Of a stretch of DNA of 64,000 bases, positions 44,763-54,492 are shown piece by piece. The DNA is from Flavobacterium sp. CFS9 (GTDB taxonomy: Bacteria > Bacteroidota > Bacteroidia > Flavobacteriales > Flavobacteriaceae). The stretch spans positions 2,542,001 to 2,606,000 of the forward strand of contig NZ_AP031573.1 of NCBI RefSeq assembly GCF_041154745.1. Reading direction: 5' to 3'. The translations under genes were made by a program, and so were the position numbers. The notes beneath the pieces are model-generated. The model saw only the letters and a program-made list of their open reading frames with translations, was not told where the DNA came from and searched no databases. Positions within the stretch are counted from its first letter, which is position 1. The number at the start of each line of letters is the position of its first letter.

Positions 44763-46097
44763 ATGAAAAAGGTGGGTAACCATAATTCGATCTCAAGAAA
44801 ATTGCTGCTTAGCTTATCGCTAACGCTGATTTTCTCCCTAACTTCATTTGCTCAAGATCCAGCTGCTCCTGCGGCGACTGAAGCTGCTGCTGCTCCGGCT
44901 GCAACTGCTGGTGGTGATCCGGTAAAAGGGAAAGAACTTTTTAATGCAAATTGCGCTGCATGTCACAAATTAGATGCAAAATCAACAGGTCCTGCCTTAA
45001 GAGGAGTTGCTGAAAAGCATGATAAAGCTTGGCTTTACAAATGGGTTCACAACAGTTCTGACATGATTAAGTCAGGAGACCCTGTAGCTGTGAAACTTTT
45101 TGAAGAAAACAACAAGTCAGTAATGACTTCTTTCCCTCAATTGTCAGAGGGGGATATTGATAATATTATCGCCTATACTTCTGAAGTAAAAGCTGAGCCG
45201 GCTGCTGCTGGTGGTGGGGCTGCAACTCCTCCTGGAACTAACGTTGAAGGTGGTGGTATTTCAAACAATATTATTTTAGGTGCACTTGCACTTGTAATGG
45301 CTATCTTGGTTGTGATGTTGTTCATGGTGAACAAAGTATTGACTAAAGTAGCTAGTAATAACGGAATTGTTGTTGCTCCTAAAGAGGCTACAACTCCTAT
45401 CTGGAAAGCATTCGCCAGAAACCAGTTTTTAGTATTAGTTACTGCAATATTCTTGCTATTGGCAAGTGGATATTTTGTGTACGGATACTTAATGCAAGTT
45501 GGTGTGGATCAAAATTATGAGCCAATTCAGCCAATTCATTATTCTCATAAAATTCACGCTGGTGATAACGAAATCAATTGTAAATATTGTCACTCTGCTG
45601 CTCGTGTAAGTAAGACTGCTGGTATTCCATCTTTGAATGTTTGTATGAACTGTCATAAAAACATCTCTGAGGTTGCTGAAACTACTGCTACTCCTGAGTA
45701 CAGCAAAGCATTTTACGATGCTCAGATCCAAAAATTATATGATGCAGTTGGTTGGGATAAGGCTAAACAAGCTTATACCGGAAAAACGCAGCCAGTAAAA
45801 TGGGTTCGTATTCACAACTTACCTGATTTTGTTTACTTCAACCACTCTCAACACGTTACTGTTGGAGGTATCGAATGTCAAACTTGTCACGGTCCTGTGG
45901 AAGAATTTGAAATCATGAAGCAGTACTCTAAATTAACAATGGGATGGTGTGTTGATTGCCATAGAAAAACTGATGTTAAGATGGAAGGAAATGCATACTA
46001 TGATAAAATTCATGCTGAACTTTCTAAAAAATACGGTGTAGAGAAATTAACTGCAGCGCAAATGGGAGGTTTAGAATGCGGTAAATGCCACTATTAA
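44763..46097 (+). CDS. actA: Alternative Complex III subunit A, multiheme cytochrome c with fused monoheme domain
   Basis: A 444-residue exported cytochrome with six CxxCH sites: CAACH near residue 59, then after two membrane segments (about 167-190 and 217-240) CKYCH, CMNCH, CQTCH, CVDCH and CGKCH. The N-terminal signal (LLLSLSLTLIFSLTSFAQD) is followed by Ala/Pro-rich linkers around a monoheme cytochrome c domain; the C-terminal half is the pentaheme ActA core. Electrons from menaquinol pass through these hemes to cytochrome c or directly to the oxidase encoded downstream. First gene of the operon. Confidence 0.93.
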   Translation: MKKVGNHNSISRKLLLSLSLTLIFSLTSFAQDPAAPAATEAAAAPAATAGGDPVKGKELFNANCAACHKLDAKSTGPALRGVAEKHDKAWLYKWVHNSSDMIKSGDPVAVKLFEENNKSVMTSFPQLSEGDIDNIIAYTSEVKAEPAAAGGGAATPPGTNVEGGGISNNIILGALALVMAILVVMLFMVNKVLTKVASNNGIVVAPKEATTPIWKAFARNQFLVLVTAIFLLLASGYFVYGYLMQVGVDQNYEPIQPIHYSHKIHAGDNEINCKYCHSAARVSKTAGIPSLNVCMNCHKNISEVAETTATPEYSKAFYDAQIQKLYDAVGWDKAKQAYTGKTQPVKWVRIHNLPDFVYFNHSQHVTVGGIECQTCHGPVEEFEIMKQYSKLTMGWCVDCHRKTDVKMEGNAYYDKIHAELSKKYGVEKLTAAQMGGLECGKCHY

Positions 46098-46129
46098 TCG
46101 AATTATTAAGATTTTAATATTTATATACA

Positions 46130-49100
46130 ATGTCATCAAACAAAAAATACTGGAAAAGTGTTGAGGAACTAGAAAATAGTTCTATTGTTGAGGCGCTTAG
46201 AAATAACGAATTTGTTGAAGAGATTCCTACAGATGAATTCTTAGGAAATGCAGATGCCTTAGCGTCATCTGGAACTTCACGTCGTGACTTTTTAAAGTAC
46301 GTAGGGTTTAGTACAGCAGCTGTTACACTTGCTGCCTGCGAAGGTCCTGTTCACAAGTCTATCCCTTACGTGTTACAACCGGAACAAATCATTCCTGGTG
46401 TTGCAGATTATTATGCAACAACTGTTTTTGATGGTTTTGATTTTGCTAACTTATTAGTAAAAACTCGTGAAGGTCGTCCGATTAAAATTGAGAACAATAC
46501 TATTTCTGGAGCTAAGTTTGCAGCCAATGCTAGAATTCACGCGTCAATCTTATCGTTATACGATAGCATGCGTTTGAAAGAACCTAAATTGGAAGGTAAA
46601 AATAGCAGCTGGTCTGCTGTTGATTTAAAAATTAAATCAAGTATTGCTGATGCAAAAGCAAAAGGCGGACAAGTAGTGTTGTTAACAAACACTTTGGCGA
46701 GCCCGTCTACTGAAAGATTAATTGGTGAATTTATCGCTAAAAACCCAAATGCAAAACATGTTGTTTATGACGCAGTTTCTTCGTCTGAAGCATTAGATGC
46801 ATTCCAAACGGTTTACGGTGAAAGAGCTTTGGTTGATTACGATTTCTCAAAAGCATCTTTAATTGTTTCTGTTGGAGCTGATTTCTTAGGAGATTGGCAA
46901 GGTGGTGGATACGATGGCGGATATGCAAAAGGACGTATTCCTCAAAATGGAAAAATGTCTCGTCACTTCCAATTCGAATCAAATATGACATTGTCCGGAG
47001 CAGCTGCTGATAAGCGTGTTCCAATGACTACTGCTGTTCAAAGACAAGCTTTAGTTCAAATATATAACATTATTGCAGGTGCTGCAGTTCCTGTTACTTT
47101 AGATGCTGCTTATAAAGCAGAGGTAGTGAAAGCTGCTCAGCAATTAAAAGCTGCAGGATCTAAAGGGGTTCTGGTATCTGGAATTGAAGATAAAAACGCT
47201 CAGTTATTAGTTTTAGCAATCAACCAAATTTTGGCTAGTGAGGCTTTCAGCACTGCTGGTACAAGACAAATTAGAAAAGGATCTAATGCGGTTGTTGCTC
47301 AATTAATCAAAGATATGAATGCTGGAAGTGTTCATACTTTAATCATGAGCGGTATTAATCCGGTTTACACATTAGCAGATTCTGCTTCTTTTGTATCTGG
47401 ATTGAAAAAAGTAAAAACATCAGTTGCTTTTTCTTTAAAAGAAGATGAAACAGCTTCTCTTGCAACTATCGCTGCTCCGGCACCTCACTACTTAGAGTCT
47501 TGGGGAGATGTTGTAATTACTAAAGGAACTTATAGTTTGACTCAGCCAACTATTCGTCCTATATTCAATACAAAACAATTCCAGGATGTTTTATTATCTT
47601 TAAACGGAGTTGGAGGTAATTTCTACGATTATTTAAAAGCAAATTCTGGAGCTTTAATTGCAGGTTCTTCTTGGAATAAAGTATTACACGATGGTCTTTT
47701 TGTAACGGGTTCTACTGCTTTATCTGCAGGTTCAGTTGATTATGCGGCTGCGGCTAGTGCAGTTTCAAAAGCGAAATCAGCTGGGGATTTTGAATTAGTA
47801 TTGTACACTAAAACAGGTATGGGAGATGGACAACAAGCTAACAACCCTTGGTTGCAAGAGTTTCCGGATCCAATTACAAGAGTTTCTTGGGATAACTACG
47901 TTACCGTTTCAAATGCTGATGCTAAGAAATTAGGATTATCTAATGAGATTGTTGCAAACGGAGGTTTGAACGGAAGTTATGCTACTATTACTACTGCTGA
48001 CGGTGTTAAGTTAGAAAACGTTCCGGTAATTGTTCAGCCAGGACAAGCTGTTGGTACAGTTGGTTTAGCAGTTGGTTACGGTCGTAAAGCAGCTTTGAAA
48101 GAAGAAATGCAAGTAGGTTTAAATGCTTACGCTTTATATAAAAATTTCAATAGTGTTCAGTCTGTTTCTATTGCGAAAGCAAATGGAGAGCATGAGTTTG
48201 CTTGTGTTCAGGGACAAAAAACATTAATGGGTAGAGGAGATATCATCAAAGAAACTACTTTGGAGATCTTCAATACTAAAGAAGCAAAACACTGGAATGA
48301 GCAGCCAATGGTATCTTTAGATCACCAGGAAGTTGAGGCTACAACAGTAGATTTATGGGAATCATTTGATCGTTCTACAGGACATCACTTTAACCTTTCT
48401 ATCGACTTAAATGCTTGTACAGGTTGTGGAGCTTGTGTTATCGCTTGTCATGCTGAAAACAACGTTCCTGTTGTTGGTAAAGCAGAGGTAAGAAGAAGCC
48501 GTGATATGCACTGGTTACGTATCGACAGATACTATTCTTCTGAAAGTACTTTTGAAGGTGATAACGAAAGAAAAGAAGGAATTGCAGGTTTATCAAGTTC
48601 ATTATCTACATTTAATGAAATGGAAAAACCAGGAGACAATCCTCAGGTTGCGTTCCAACCAGTAATGTGTCAACACTGTAACCACGCACCTTGTGAAACA
48701 GTTTGTCCGGTTGCCGCAACATCTCACGGTCGTCAAGGTCAAAACCACATGGCATACAACAGATGTGTTGGTACTCGTTACTGTGCAAACAACTGTCCAT
48801 ACAAAGTACGTCGTTTCAACTGGTTCTTGTACAACAAAAACAGTGAATTCGACTATCACATGAATGACGATTTAGGTCGTATGGTATTAAACCCAGACGT
48901 AAACGTTCGTTCTCGTGGAGTTATGGAAAAATGTTCATTCTGTATTCAAAGTACACAAGCTGTTATTCTTCAGGCAAAACGTGAAGGAAGAGTTGTGGCG
49001 AAAGATGAATTCAACAATGCTTGTGCTTGTTCTGCGGCTTGTTCTTCTGGAGCTATGGTGTTTGGAGATGTAAATGATAAAGAAAGCGAAGTTGCTAAGT

Positions 49101-49189
49101 TAGCAGAAAGCGAAAGAATGTATCATTTATTAGAGCATGTTGGTACAAAACCGAACGTTTTCTATCATGTAAAAGTTAGAAATACTTAG
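46130..49189 (+). CDS. actB: Alternative Complex III subunit B, molybdopterin-oxidoreductase-like iron-sulfur protein
   Basis: A 1019-residue protein. Tat-type signal SRRDFLKYVGFSTAAVTLAAC near residues 53-73; a large molybdopterin-oxidoreductase-like domain without evident cofactor ligands (about 75-730); and a C-terminal ferredoxin-like part with cluster motifs CTGCGACVIAC, CQHCNHAPCETVC, CVGTRYCANNC and CSFCIQS. In ACIII it hands electrons from the quinol site to the hemes. The SRRDF signal serves as the membrane-targeting segment. 32 bases after actA. Confidence 0.95.
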   Translation: MSSNKKYWKSVEELENSSIVEALRNNEFVEEIPTDEFLGNADALASSGTSRRDFLKYVGFSTAAVTLAACEGPVHKSIPYVLQPEQIIPGVADYYATTVFDGFDFANLLVKTREGRPIKIENNTISGAKFAANARIHASILSLYDSMRLKEPKLEGKNSSWSAVDLKIKSSIADAKAKGGQVVLLTNTLASPSTERLIGEFIAKNPNAKHVVYDAVSSSEALDAFQTVYGERALVDYDFSKASLIVSVGADFLGDWQGGGYDGGYAKGRIPQNGKMSRHFQFESNMTLSGAAADKRVPMTTAVQRQALVQIYNIIAGAAVPVTLDAAYKAEVVKAAQQLKAAGSKGVLVSGIEDKNAQLLVLAINQILASEAFSTAGTRQIRKGSNAVVAQLIKDMNAGSVHTLIMSGINPVYTLADSASFVSGLKKVKTSVAFSLKEDETASLATIAAPAPHYLESWGDVVITKGTYSLTQPTIRPIFNTKQFQDVLLSLNGVGGNFYDYLKANSGALIAGSSWNKVLHDGLFVTGSTALSAGSVDYAAAASAVSKAKSAGDFELVLYTKTGMGDGQQANNPWLQEFPDPITRVSWDNYVTVSNADAKKLGLSNEIVANGGLNGSYATITTADGVKLENVPVIVQPGQAVGTVGLAVGYGRKAALKEEMQVGLNAYALYKNFNSVQSVSIAKANGEHEFACVQGQKTLMGRGDIIKETTLEIFNTKEAKHWNEQPMVSLDHQEVEATTVDLWESFDRSTGHHFNLSIDLNACTGCGACVIACHAENNVPVVGKAEVRRSRDMHWLRIDRYYSSESTFEGDNERKEGIAGLSSSLSTFNEMEKPGDNPQVAFQPVMCQHCNHAPCETVCPVAATSHGRQGQNHMAYNRCVGTRYCANNCPYKVRRFNWFLYNKNSEFDYHMNDDLGRMVLNPDVNVRSRGVMEKCSFCIQSTQAVILQAKREGRVVAKDEFNNACACSAACSSGAMVFGDVNDKESEVAKLAESERMYHLLEHVGTKPNVFYHVKVRNT

Positions 49190-49222
49190 TAAAATTATTA
49201 ATTAGAAACAATATAAAGGATT

Positions 49223-50626
49223 ATGTCGTCTCACTACGAAGCACCCATTAGAAAACCTTTAGTTATAGGTGATAAATCTTATCACGATGTAACAGTAGAT
49301 GTAGCTGCACCTGTTGAGGGGCCTGCAAACAAACAATGGTGGATTGTATTTTCAATCGCATTAATAGCCTTCCTTTGGGGATTAGGTTGTATAATTTACA
49401 CTGTATCTACAGGTATCGGAACATGGGGATTAAATAAAACAGTTGGTTGGGCTTGGGATATCACGAACTTCGTTTGGTGGGTTGGTATTGGTCACGCCGG
49501 AACATTAATTTCTGCGGTATTATTACTTTTCCGTCAACGTTGGAGAATGGCTATTAACCGTTCTGCTGAAGCGATGACTATCTTCTCAGTAGTTCAGGCA
49601 GGTTTATTTCCAATTATTCACATGGGTCGTCCATGGTTGGCTTACTGGGTTTTACCTATTCCAAATCAATTTGGATCTTTATGGGTAAACTTTAACTCGC
49701 CATTACTTTGGGACGTATTTGCAATTTCAACGTATCTTTCGGTATCATTAGTTTTCTGGTGGACTGGTTTATTGCCTGATTTTGCGATGCTACGTGATAG
49801 AGCAATAACACCTTTCAATAAAAGAGTATATTCTATCCTAAGTTTTGGATGGAGCGGTAGAGCAAAAGACTGGCAGCGTTTTGAAGAAGTATCTTTAGTA
49901 CTTGCAGGTTTAGCTACTCCACTTGTACTTTCTGTACACACCATTGTATCGATGGACTTTGCTACTTCTGTAATCCCAGGATGGCATACCACGATTTTCC
50001 CTCCTTACTTCGTTGCAGGAGCAGTATTCTCAGGATTTGCAATGGTAAACACCTTGTTGATCGTTATGAGAAAAGTTTCTAACCTTGAAGCTTACATTAC
50101 ACTACAACATATCGAATTGATGAACATTATTATCATGATCACCGGTTCTATTGTAGGTGTTGCTTACATCACTGAGTTATTCGTAGCTTGGTATTCAGGT
50201 GTAGAGTATGAGCAATATGCGTTCTTAAACAGAGCTACCGGACCTTACTGGTGGGCATATTGGTCGATGATGACTTGTAACGTTTTCTCTCCACAATTCA
50301 TGTGGTTCAAAAAACTAAGAACAAGTATCATGTTCTCATTCATTATTTCGATTGTAGTAAACATCGGAATGTGGTTTGAAAGATTCGTAATTATTGTTAC
50401 TTCTTTACATAGAGATTACCTTCCATCTTCTTGGACAATGTTCTCACCAACATTTGTTGATATTGGAATTTTCATCGGAACAATTGGTTTCTTCTTCGTA
50501 TTGTTTTTATTATACTCCAGAACATTCCCTGTAATTGCTCAGGCAGAGGTGAAAACAATTTTGAAAGGAACAGGAGATAATTATATTAGAGAAAGAGCAG
50601 CAAATAAAGATTCACACCATGAGTAA
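49223..50626 (+). CDS. actC: Alternative Complex III subunit C (NrfD/PsrC-like quinol-binding membrane protein)
   Basis: A 467-residue integral membrane protein with about ten transmembrane helices. NrfD-like features are WVGIGHAGTLISAVLLLFRQRWR, HMGRPW and MWFERFVIIVTSLHRDYLPSSW. It forms one quinol site of ACIII. The end overlaps actD by 8 bases. Confidence 0.96.
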   Translation: MSSHYEAPIRKPLVIGDKSYHDVTVDVAAPVEGPANKQWWIVFSIALIAFLWGLGCIIYTVSTGIGTWGLNKTVGWAWDITNFVWWVGIGHAGTLISAVLLLFRQRWRMAINRSAEAMTIFSVVQAGLFPIIHMGRPWLAYWVLPIPNQFGSLWVNFNSPLLWDVFAISTYLSVSLVFWWTGLLPDFAMLRDRAITPFNKRVYSILSFGWSGRAKDWQRFEEVSLVLAGLATPLVLSVHTIVSMDFATSVIPGWHTTIFPPYFVAGAVFSGFAMVNTLLIVMRKVSNLEAYITLQHIELMNIIIMITGSIVGVAYITELFVAWYSGVEYEQYAFLNRATGPYWWAYWSMMTCNVFSPQFMWFKKLRTSIMFSFIISIVVNIGMWFERFVIIVTSLHRDYLPSSWTMFSPTFVDIGIFIGTIGFFFVLFLLYSRTFPVIAQAEVKTILKGTGDNYIRERAANKDSHHE

Positions 50627-51143
50627 TAAAGTAATATACGCCATTTATAATGACGATGATATTTTGATGGATGCAGTAAAGAAAACCAGAGCTGCTCATC
50701 ATCATATTGAAGAGGTTTTTACTCCATTCCCAGTTCACGGATTGGATAAAGCTATGGGCTTAGCACCAACAAGATTAGCAATTTGTGCATTTTTATACGG
50801 ATGTGTTGGTATTTCTGTTGCAACATTCATGATGAGTTATATCATGATTCATGACTGGCCTCAGGATATTGGTGGAAAACCAAGTTTCAGTTTCATTCAG
50901 AATATGCCTTCTTTTGTGCCAATTATGTTTGAGATGACTGTATTTTTTGCTGCCCACTTAATGGTGATCACTTTTTACATGAGAAGTAGATTGTGGCCAT
51001 TCAAGCAAGCTGAAAATCCTGATGTAAGAACAACAGACGACCATTTCTTAATGGAAGTTGCTGTAAATGATAACGAAGCAGAACTAGTTTCTTTTTTCGA
51101 AGGAACAGGAGCTGTTGAAGTTAAAGTAATCGAAAAGAATTAA
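50619..51143 (+). CDS. actD: Alternative Complex III subunit D (DUF3341)
   Basis: A 174-residue DUF3341 protein with two membrane helices (about 65-85 and 105-125), N-terminal YAIYNDDDILMDAVKKTRAAHHHIEEVFTPFPVHGLDKAMG and the GGKPSFSFIQNMPSFVPIMFE segment typical of ActD. A peripheral/membrane scaffold subunit of ACIII. It overlaps actC by 8 bases. Confidence 0.95.
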   Translation: MSNKVIYAIYNDDDILMDAVKKTRAAHHHIEEVFTPFPVHGLDKAMGLAPTRLAICAFLYGCVGISVATFMMSYIMIHDWPQDIGGKPSFSFIQNMPSFVPIMFEMTVFFAAHLMVITFYMRSRLWPFKQAENPDVRTTDDHFLMEVAVNDNEAELVSFFEGTGAVEVKVIEKN

Positions 51144-51151
51144 TTGTAGCT

Positions 51152-51697
51152 ATGAAAAGGATATATAAAATAACACTTTTAGTTGGTATAACTATTTTAG
51201 TTTCATCTTGCCACAATAATTCGGCACCAAACTATCAGTATTTCCCAAATATGTATGAATCTGTTGCTTACGAGCCATATACAGAAGCAAAAATATTTAA
51301 GGGAGGAAAAGAAGGACAGCTTCCTGTAGAAGGAACTATCAATAGAGGTTTTGAACCTTATGAGTATGAGAATTCAACTGCTGGTTATGAATTAGCGAAA
51401 GCAAATTTAAAATCACCTTTGACTGAAGCTGAAAAAAGTTCTGAAAAAGGAAAAGAACTTTTCGAAATTTACTGTATCAGCTGCCATGGTGCAACTGGAA
51501 ATGGTAAAGGTAAATTGGTTGAAAGAGAAAAATTTCTTGGAGTACCTAGCTACAAAGACAGAGAAATCACTGAAGGAAGTATCTTTCACGTTGAGACTTA
51601 TGGTTTAAATGCAATGGGTTCACATGCAAATCAATTAAGTGCCCACGAACGTTGGTTAGTTGCTGACTATGTTCTAAAACTAAAAAGCCAATTATAA
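51152..51697 (+). CDS. actE: Alternative Complex III subunit E, monoheme cytochrome c lipoprotein
   Basis: A 181-residue cytochrome c. Lipobox LVSSC near Cys20, the QYFPNMYESVAYEPYTE segment, heme site CISCH (about residue 109) in CISCHGATGNGKGK, and axial Met probably in GLNAMGSHANQLS. It carries electrons out of ACIII. 8 bases after actD. Confidence 0.94.
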   Translation: MKRIYKITLLVGITILVSSCHNNSAPNYQYFPNMYESVAYEPYTEAKIFKGGKEGQLPVEGTINRGFEPYEYENSTAGYELAKANLKSPLTEAEKSSEKGKELFEIYCISCHGATGNGKGKLVEREKFLGVPSYKDREITEGSIFHVETYGLNAMGSHANQLSAHERWLVADYVLKLKSQL

Positions 51698-51724
51698 TTG
51701 TTGAACAAACTGATCGTAATAGAT

Positions 51725-53245
51725 ATGTATACATTTTCAAGTAAATTAAAAACTTTTTCTATCGTCCTAATGGTTCTTGGCCTATTAGGAATTGGGTATG
51801 GTTTTTTAAATGCACCTAAAGATATTCAAGAAGTTGAAAAAATACTAGCTGCAGATGCTCATGGTTCTCATGGAGCTGCACATGGTGAAGCTACAGAGGC
51901 TTCTCATGAAACTGCAGGTCATGAAGCTACTGAAGCTTCACATGAAGGTGCTGCACATGTAGAAGCTCCGGCAGCTTCTCATGAAAAAGCAGAAGCTTCA
52001 CATGATTCACACGAAGGTGCAGCACACGCAGAAACTCCAGCGGTTTCTACTGAAGCTGCTAAAGATTCACATGATTCACACGAAGGTGGTGAGCATGCGA
52101 AAGTTGATGCCGCAGGTGAGCATGAAAAACATTTAGAACACGTATTACACCAATTGCAAAACAAGCCTTGGTCAGCATTATATGTTGCCTCTATTTTCTT
52201 CTTGTTGCTTTCTATGGGAGTATTAGCTTTTTATGCTATTCAACAAGTGGCTCAGGCAGGATGGTCTCCGGTTTTATTCAGAGTTATGCAGGGAATCACA
52301 GCTTACTTACCAGCTGGTTCTGTAATATTCTTTATTATTCTGGTACTTTGCGGATTGCATTTCAATCATATTTTTGTATGGTTAGGAGAAGGAGTTACAG
52401 ATCCTAAACATGCTAATTATGATGCAATTATTGCAGGAAAAGCAGGTTATTTGAACTTTCCTTTCTGGATCGTTAGGGCAGCAATCTTTTTATTAGGATG
52501 GAACATTTACCGTCACTATTCCAGAAAAAACTGTTTGGCTCAGGACGAAGCTAATGATGATCTTTACTACAAAAAGAACTTCAAAATCTCTGCGGGATTC
52601 TTAGTATTCTTTATTGTTTCTGAGTCTATCATGGCATGGGATTGGATTATGTCATTTGACCCACACTGGTTCAGTACTTTATTTGCGTGGTATGTTTTTG
52701 CTTCTTTCTTTGTAAGCGGTATTACTACAATTGCATTAGTTACTATTTACTTAAAATCTAAAGGATATTTAGAGTATGTAAATACAAGTCACATTCACGA
52801 TTTAGCTAAATTCATGTTTGGTATCAGTGTTTTCTGGACTTACTTATGGTTCTCACAATTCATGTTGATCTGGTACGCAAACATTCCAGAAGAGGTTACT
52901 TATTTCGTAACTAGAATTCAATTATACAACTTACCATTTTTTGGAGCTGTAGTTATGAACTTTTTGTTCCCATTATTAATATTGATCAATACAGACTTCA
53001 AACGTCTTAATTGGGTTATTGTAATGGCTGGTATAGTGATCTTGTTAGGACACTATGTTGACTTCTTTAATATGATTATGCCTGGTACAGTTGGAGATAA
53101 ATGGTTTATTGGAGTTTCTGAAATTGCATCTATTCTTTTCTTCTTAGGTTTATTTATTTTTGTTGTATTTACTGCATTAACTAAAGCTCCTTTGTTAGCA
53201 AAAAGAAATCCTTTCATTGAAGAAAGTAAACATTTTCATTATTAA
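51725..53245 (+). CDS. actF: Alternative Complex III subunit F with long His-rich insertion
   Basis: A 506-residue membrane protein paralogous to ActC, with about ten helices and a second quinone-like site. ATG 51725 is chosen; an upstream TTG directly after the actE stop adds nine unlikely residues. Between TM1 (about 10-30) and the next helix (about 155) lies a region (45-145) of Ala, Glu, Ser and about 18 His, built from degenerate units such as ASHEGAAH and DSHEGGEH. At DNA level CATGATTCACACGAAGGTG occurs twice. It would sit on the periplasmic side and may bind metal. Confidence 0.92.
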   Translation: MYTFSSKLKTFSIVLMVLGLLGIGYGFLNAPKDIQEVEKILAADAHGSHGAAHGEATEASHETAGHEATEASHEGAAHVEAPAASHEKAEASHDSHEGAAHAETPAVSTEAAKDSHDSHEGGEHAKVDAAGEHEKHLEHVLHQLQNKPWSALYVASIFFLLLSMGVLAFYAIQQVAQAGWSPVLFRVMQGITAYLPAGSVIFFIILVLCGLHFNHIFVWLGEGVTDPKHANYDAIIAGKAGYLNFPFWIVRAAIFLLGWNIYRHYSRKNCLAQDEANDDLYYKKNFKISAGFLVFFIVSESIMAWDWIMSFDPHWFSTLFAWYVFASFFVSGITTIALVTIYLKSKGYLEYVNTSHIHDLAKFMFGISVFWTYLWFSQFMLIWYANIPEEVTYFVTRIQLYNLPFFGAVVMNFLFPLLILINTDFKRLNWVIVMAGIVILLGHYVDFFNMIMPGTVGDKWFIGVSEIASILFFLGLFIFVVFTALTKAPLLAKRNPFIEESKHFHY

Positions 53246-53264
53246 TATTTAAAGAAGTAAACAG

Positions 53265-54461
53265 ATGACAAGTTTGTTGGTAATTATAGTTTTAGTTTTA
53301 TTAGCAGTTGCATTGTGGCAATTGACCAAGATATTTGATCTTACGCAGGTAGGATCCTCTTCTTCGGACGATTCGCAGGTTGCATCCGATAATGATAATA
53401 ATGTTCAGGGATATATCATGTTTGGCTTCTTGGCTTTCATTTATATCTTTACGATTTACGGTTTATTGAAATGGGGTAATTTAGCACTTCATACACCGGC
53501 TTCAGAGCACGGACTTTTGGTAGATAACTTAATGAACATTACATGGGTATTAATATTCACAGTTCAGGTTATTACACAAGGATTATTATACTGGTTCTCT
53601 TTCAAAAACAGAGGACATAAAGATAAAAAAGCTTTATTCTTTGCTGATAGTAATAAATTAGAAGCAATTTGGAGTATTATTCCATCTGTAGTTTTGGCTT
53701 GTTTGATCCTTTACGGATTATACGCTTGGAACAACATTATGTTTGTTGATAAAGACGAAGATGTAATTGAAATCGAATTATACGCACAACAATTTAAATG
53801 GACAGCAAGATATGCTGGTCAGGACAATGTTTTAGGAAAAGCAAACGTTCGTTTAATTGAAGGTGTAAATACTTTAGGAGTAGACATGTCTGATCCTAAT
53901 GCTCAGGATGATATTGTAGTTACTGAATTGCATATTCCAAAAGGTAAAAAAGTACATTTCAAAATGCGTTCTCAAGATGTATTACACTCAGCTTACATGC
54001 CTCACTTTAGAGCGCAAATGAACTGTGTTCCCGGAATGGTTACTGAATTTGCTTTCGTTCCAACTTATACAACTTCTGAATACAGAGAGTTGCCATTTAT
54101 GGTGGAGAAAGTTGCACACATCAACAAACTTAGAGCTGAAAAAAGTGTTGAGTTAGTTGCTAAAGGTGGAACAGCTTTAGATCCTTACACATTTGATTAT
54201 TTATTATTGTGTAATAAAATCTGCGGATCTTCTCACTACAACATGCAAATGAAAGTAGTTGTAGATACTCCGGAAGATTATAAAAAATGGTTAAGCGAAA
54301 AAGCTACCTTAGCTCAGGATATTAAAGCTGCCGCTGCTGCAGATGCTGAAAAAAAGGCTGGTGAAGAAGCAAAAGCAAGCACTGATAGTACTGCTAAAGA
54401 TACTGTGAAAGCAGTTATTGATACAGTTAAGGCAGTTGTAGCTAAAGTGGCTATGAAATAA
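53265..54461 (+). CDS. coxB: Cytochrome c oxidase subunit II
   Basis: A 398-residue subunit II. Two or three membrane helices in the first 170 residues, then a cupredoxin domain with the CuA site: HSAYMPH and CNKICGSSHYNMQM (Cys, Cys, His, Met). No fused cytochrome c domain. After residue 345 the C-terminus is an Ala/Lys/Glu-rich tail. It accepts electrons from the ACIII cytochromes encoded just upstream. Confidence 0.96.
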   Translation: MTSLLVIIVLVLLAVALWQLTKIFDLTQVGSSSSDDSQVASDNDNNVQGYIMFGFLAFIYIFTIYGLLKWGNLALHTPASEHGLLVDNLMNITWVLIFTVQVITQGLLYWFSFKNRGHKDKKALFFADSNKLEAIWSIIPSVVLACLILYGLYAWNNIMFVDKDEDVIEIELYAQQFKWTARYAGQDNVLGKANVRLIEGVNTLGVDMSDPNAQDDIVVTELHIPKGKKVHFKMRSQDVLHSAYMPHFRAQMNCVPGMVTEFAFVPTYTTSEYRELPFMVEKVAHINKLRAEKSVELVAKGGTALDPYTFDYLLLCNKICGSSHYNMQMKVVVDTPEDYKKWLSEKATLAQDIKAAAAADAEKKAGEEAKASTDSTAKDTVKAVIDTVKAVVAKVAMK

Positions 54462-54492
54462 TATTTATTAAGAAAATTTAAAGTACACATAT

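Noticed and set aside
46130..49189. Possibility that ActB is a catalytic molybdoenzyme
   Set aside because: Its gene neighbours are the ACIII genes and no molybdenum ligand (Cys, SeCys or Ser in a recognisable motif) is evident; it fits the non-catalytic ActB subunit.
51857..52159. His-rich repeats considered as a CRISPR or tandem repeat array
   Set aside because: They are in frame within ActF, with variable units and no spacer pattern.
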